DNA of 64,000 nt from an uncultured Lachnospiraceae bacterium (lineage in GTDB: Bacteria; Bacillota; Clostridia; Lachnospirales; Lachnospiraceae), in contig CAJULA010000013.1 in NCBI GenBank assembly GCA_910587155.1, positions 27,731 through 91,730 of the forward strand. Direction: 5' to 3'. The translations under genes were made by a program, and so were the position numbers. Position 1 is the stretch's first letter, and every line of letters begins with the position of its first letter. The notes under the pieces are model-generated. The model ran no database searches. It saw only the letters and a program-made list of their open reading frames with translations, and was not told the origin of the DNA. Of the stretch, positions 61,925-64,000 are shown piece by piece.

Positions 61925-62254
61925 TTACTCCCTTTCGGAATCCCATACTTCCTCTGTCTCATAGCCTGTCAGCGCATTCTCTTCCAGACGCCTGATCAGT
62001 CTGTCATCGGCAAAGATGTCGCGTGGCCAGCGCTCATATTTATTTTTCACTTTAAATATGGCCGGATATTCGACATCTTTCCGAAATGCGAACCGCGAAA
62101 TCCGTTCCATGTAAAAGCTCTCCGCTTTTTCCGTAACCGACCGTTCATAATCGATTTGGTAATGGTGTTTTTCAGAACTTTCATCGTTAAATAAATTTAT
62201 TCTATCACTAATTTTGTTGTTTCCTACTCTCTTTACTTCTGTCTTGATTTGCTT
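61925..62254 (-). pseudogene. 5'-truncated gene remnant at the edge of the island
   Basis: The minus strand is open for 109 codons from just after a TAA (62255-62257) to TAA at 61925. The only ATG is 48 codons in (62110), yet the upstream part reads like protein (NLFNDESSEKHHYQIDYERS), and leads smoothly into MERISRFAFRKDVEYPAIFK and KYERWPRDIFADDRLIRRLE. No ATG, GTG or TTG precedes it in frame. The likeliest reading is a gene that lost its 5' end where the AT-rich island begins. I do not recognise the family. If functional, it would be a 61-residue protein from 62110. Confidence 0.5.
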
Positions 62255-62518
62255 TTAACATCACGAAAACATCACAGGGTAATCTCTACCACATCCTCTA
62301 TACTGCACTGCAGCTCTCTGCAGATACTCTCAATAATTTTGAGGTTGACCGGCTCATTCTTCCCCAACTTCGCCAGTGTGGCATTGCTGATCCCTATCTT
62401 ATCCCTGAGTTCTGTCCGGTTCATATGCTTGTCAATTAGTGTCTTCCATAGTCTATCATAACAAATCATCCTTGTCTACCTCCCTTTTCTCTTATTATAA
62501 TGCTTTACTTCTGTTTTG
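62231..62518. repeat. 16-base direct repeat flanking the XRE gene
   Basis: CTTTACTTCTGTCTTG (62231-62246) and CTTTACTTCTGTTTTG (62503-62518) differ by one base and flank the regulator gene 272 bases apart. The right copy lies inside the spacer of the regulator's promoter. They could be operators or footprints of an insertion. Confidence 0.55.
62272..62469 (-). CDS. Small XRE-family helix-turn-helix regulator
   Basis: This is a 65-residue Cro/CI-type protein. GGGAGG lies 10 bases upstream. The HTH reads MNRTELRDKIGISNATLAKL, followed by KNEPVNLKIIESICRELQCS and IEDVVEITL. It is of the minimal type found on mobile elements. It is divergent from the amidoligase gene, and its promoter carries a copy of the 16-base repeat, so it probably represses itself and possibly the amidoligase unit. 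Confidence 0.9.
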   Translation of the reverse strand: MICYDRLWKTLIDKHMNRTELRDKIGISNATLAKLGKNEPVNLKIIESICRELQCSIEDVVEITL

Positions 62519-62522
62519 TCAA
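62494..62522 (-). promoter_or_regulatory. Consensus promoter of the XRE gene
   Basis: Minus strand: TTGACA (62522-62517), a 17-base spacer, TATAAT (62499-62494), both hexamers perfect. The spacer contains the ACAGAAGTAAAG repeat. Confidence 0.85.
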
Positions 62523-62574
62523 CTTTTTATTCTGCTTTTCCAGAATATTTTTTCATTTTTTTAGAAAAAAACTA

Positions 62575-62602
62575 TTGACACTCACTGTGCATATGGTAAT
62601 AT
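62575..62602 (+). promoter_or_regulatory. Promoter of the amidoligase operon
   Basis: TTGACA (62575-62580), a 16-base spacer, TAATAT (62597-62602). About 60 bases separate it from the ATG; this leader contains two tandem AAACAGAAA-CAAA-TTCA units (62611-62628, 62632-62649). Confidence 0.7.
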
Positions 62603-62662
62603 ATTCACAGAAACAGAAAACAAATTCACAAAAACAGAAACAAAATTCAGGAGGAAAAATAA

Positions 62663-63586
62663 ATGTTAAAAAATCAGTTATTCGGAGTAGAAGTAGAAAT
62701 GACCGGCATCACCAGAGAAAAGGCCGCAAAAATCGTGGCGGAAGTTCTCGGAACCACACCTTCCCATCCAGACAGCAGTTGCTATGAAACACGCATTATT
62801 GCCGACCAGGCCGCCCGCAAATGGAAGGTTATGAGAGATTCCTCCATTGAACCCAAAAGGAATGACGGCACCCACGACGGCCTGGATGAGTACAGAGTAG
62901 AATTTGTCACCCCGCCTTTGAAATATGAAGATTTAGAACTTCTCCAGAACATCATCCGAAAGTTCAGAGAAAATGGTGCAAAATCAGATAAAAGCTGCGG
63001 CATCCATATCCATGTAGACGGAGCAAATCATAATGCGAATTCTCTTCGGAGGCTGGTAAACTTTATGACTTCTCGACAGGATCTGATTTATGAAGCACTT
63101 GAAATTGGACATCGTGCAGACCGCTGGTGCCACAAGTTAAATTCCGCTCTCCTTATTGAAATGAAAAAAGACAAAAACCTTTCAAAAGAAAAAGCTGAGC
63201 AGATTTGGTACAGCAGTGCAAATGACGGATATTGCGGTGGCGTTAACCATGAGCACTATAACAGCACCCGCTATCACGGTGTCAATCTCCACAGCTACTT
63301 CTCCAAAGGGACTGTAGAATTCAGACTTTTCAACAGCACCCTCCATGCTGGAAAAATCAAGGCTTACGTTCAGTTTTGTTTAGCTGTATCTGCATGGGCT
63401 ATCACATCACAGGAAAAAATCGTATTCCGCTCCATGGTCGGATATACAGCCGAGAAAAAAGTTACCATTATGAGAAACATCCTTACCCACCGGCTCGGCC
63501 TGTATGGAGATGAATTTAAGACTTGCCGACTTCACCTTATGACACCTTTAAAGAAAGCAGCTGGAATGACATGCAGAGCAGCTTAA
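62663..63586 (+). CDS. Amidoligase-family protein (COOH-NH2 ligase)
   Basis: This is a 307-residue Amidoligase_2-type protein with AGGAGG 6 bases before ATG. The glutamine-synthetase/GCS-like fold is marked by QLFGVEVEMTGITREKA, DEYRVEFVTPPLKYED, the metal/ATP residues KSCGIHIHVDGANHNANSL, and KGTVEFRLFNSTLHAGK. Such enzymes are expected to form gamma-glutamyl or other amide bonds on peptides or small molecules. The C-terminus, LHLMTPLKKAAGMTCRAA, reads unusually, and the next frame overlaps by 16 bases. The downstream gamma-glutamylcyclotransferase is a recurrent partner in this family, as I recall from comparative work. Confidence 0.88.
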   Translation: MLKNQLFGVEVEMTGITREKAAKIVAEVLGTTPSHPDSSCYETRIIADQAARKWKVMRDSSIEPKRNDGTHDGLDEYRVEFVTPPLKYEDLELLQNIIRKFRENGAKSDKSCGIHIHVDGANHNANSLRRLVNFMTSRQDLIYEALEIGHRADRWCHKLNSALLIEMKKDKNLSKEKAEQIWYSSANDGYCGGVNHEHYNSTRYHGVNLHSYFSKGTVEFRLFNSTLHAGKIKAYVQFCLAVSAWAITSQEKIVFRSMVGYTAEKKVTIMRNILTHRLGLYGDEFKTCRLHLMTPLKKAAGMTCRAA

Positions 63587-63834
63587 AATACTATTTGCTG
63601 ACCTATCGGCATGACGGGGAGATTGGAGAAGCCATGAAAACTTATGGACTTGTTGCATTGATGGAAAAAGGGATTCATTTTGGAAGTGATGATGTATGCA
63701 TCAAAGAGTGTTCGCTCAAAGTTGGGAAGCACCGACATCAACGCGCACGTCGGCACAAACGGATTTACAATAAGATGGAGCGCGCACGTGCAAAGGCACT
63801 AATTTATAATGAAATGAAGAATATGGAGGAATAA
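63571..63834 (+). CDS. Small basic protein between amidoligase and cyclotransferase
   Basis: This is an 87-residue frame from ATG 63571, overlapping the amidoligase stop by 16 bases. The sequence is Lys/Arg-rich with helix-forming segments such as SSLKYYLLTYRHDGEIGEAM, KVGKHRHQRARRHKRIYNKM and ERARAKALIYNEMKNMEE. No domain is recognised. Either it is a coupled third component (possibly the peptide substrate or an adaptor) or the frame-shifted C-terminus of the amidoligase, since DTFKESSWNDMQ just upstream is also open in this frame. Confidence 0.6.
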   Translation: MQSSLKYYLLTYRHDGEIGEAMKTYGLVALMEKGIHFGSDDVCIKECSLKVGKHRHQRARRHKRIYNKMERARAKALIYNEMKNMEE

Positions 63835-63836
63835 TC

Positions 63837-64000
63837 ATGGGAAAATTATATATTGCATACGGCAGCAACCTTAACCTGGCCCAGATGGCCGCTAGATGTC
63901 CCTCTGCGAGCATTTACGCAAAGGGAGTATTAAATAACTGGGAGTTGGTCTACAGAGGCCGTAAGGCGAACTCACACGCCACAATCATAAGAAAGCAGGG
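63837..64000 (+). CDS. Gamma-glutamylcyclotransferase (AIG2-like), cut by window end
   Basis: The first 54 codons are visible. GGAGG precedes ATG 63837 by 8 bases. MGKLYIAYGSNLNLAQMAAR carries the YGSNL substrate-binding motif typical of gamma-glutamylcyclotransferase-fold proteins, followed by RCPSASIYAKGVLNNWELVY. Such enzymes release 5-oxoproline from gamma-glutamyl amines. It sits two bases after the small basic protein's stop, third in the operon. Confidence 0.85.
   Translation, partial: MGKLYIAYGSNLNLAQMAARCPSASIYAKGVLNNWELVYRGRKANSHATIIRKQ

Noticed and set aside
1..64000. CRISPR arrays, tRNA or rRNA genes, intact insertion sequences
   Set aside because: No regularly spaced repeats, cloverleaf-like or rRNA-like sequences, and no transposase frame were seen on either strand.

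Overview
The window looks like chromosome from an anaerobic, butyrate-forming member of the Clostridia, most likely Lachnospiraceae. This is inferred from gene content and base composition, not from a marker gene. The supporting genes are ptb-buk (terminal butyrate synthesis), LL-diaminopimelate aminotransferase beside dapF, a class I glnA followed by an ANTAR regulator, a LytTR/GHKL two-component pair, a RibU-type ECF S component, DUF975 and DUF6020-type membrane proteins, and many strong AGGAGG-type ribosome binding sites. Most of the window is moderately GC-rich. The last ~1.8 kb is visibly AT-richer. No rRNA, tRNA, CRISPR array or intact transposase was seen, and no gene-free stretch exceeds 300 bases.

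Layout. 1-2547: 3'-truncated secA (minus). 2752-6644: a solute-binding lipoprotein and a hybrid histidine kinase in one operon (minus). 6929-8965: ptb-buk (plus). 9048-12511: LytTR regulator, GHKL kinase, a small possibly frameshifted gene and a prohibitin-like protein (minus). 12681-15574: a second solute-binding lipoprotein followed by a chemoreceptor (plus). 15616-18587: a membrane-tethered LuxR protein, a MotA-like protein, an unknown exported protein and an 88-residue protein carrying a decarboxylase beta-subunit motif (minus). 18728-23598: ECF sigma factor, probable anti-sigma factor and an FtsX-type ABC transporter (minus). 23735-26932: a long ClpX-like unfoldase divergent from an HtrA protease. 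27744-34770: tex, ribU-like, an orphan type III restriction subunit and an aldo/keto reductase (minus). 34991-36853: three small membrane or envelope-related genes (plus). 36873-40997: glnA, ANTAR regulator, dapF and dapL (minus), with a promoter and early terminator ahead of glnA. 41274-47090: nadE, hslO, a methyltransferase, a small membrane protein and hisC. 47236-56321: surface-polymer-type membrane proteins (DUF6020-like, YfhO, LTA synthase), a tethered propeller protein, a MATE exporter and an Rrf2 regulator. 56518-59221: metNIQ. 59486-61914: carbamate-kinase-like gene, HAD phosphatase, lspA. 61925-64000: a decayed gene, then a probable mobile island with an XRE regulator, an amidoligase, a small basic protein and a gamma-glutamylcyclotransferase cut by the window end.

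The least ordinary parts are: the amidoligase / basic protein / cyclotransferase island and its junction with host DNA; two solute-binding proteins coupled to signalling proteins (a kinase, a chemoreceptor) rather than to permeases; the glnA leader, where a consensus promoter is followed within about 50 bases by an intrinsic terminator and the operon encodes an ANTAR-type antiterminator; the restriction gene whose family-typical N-terminus begins at an ATA codon; and the MotA-like/membrane LuxR pair.
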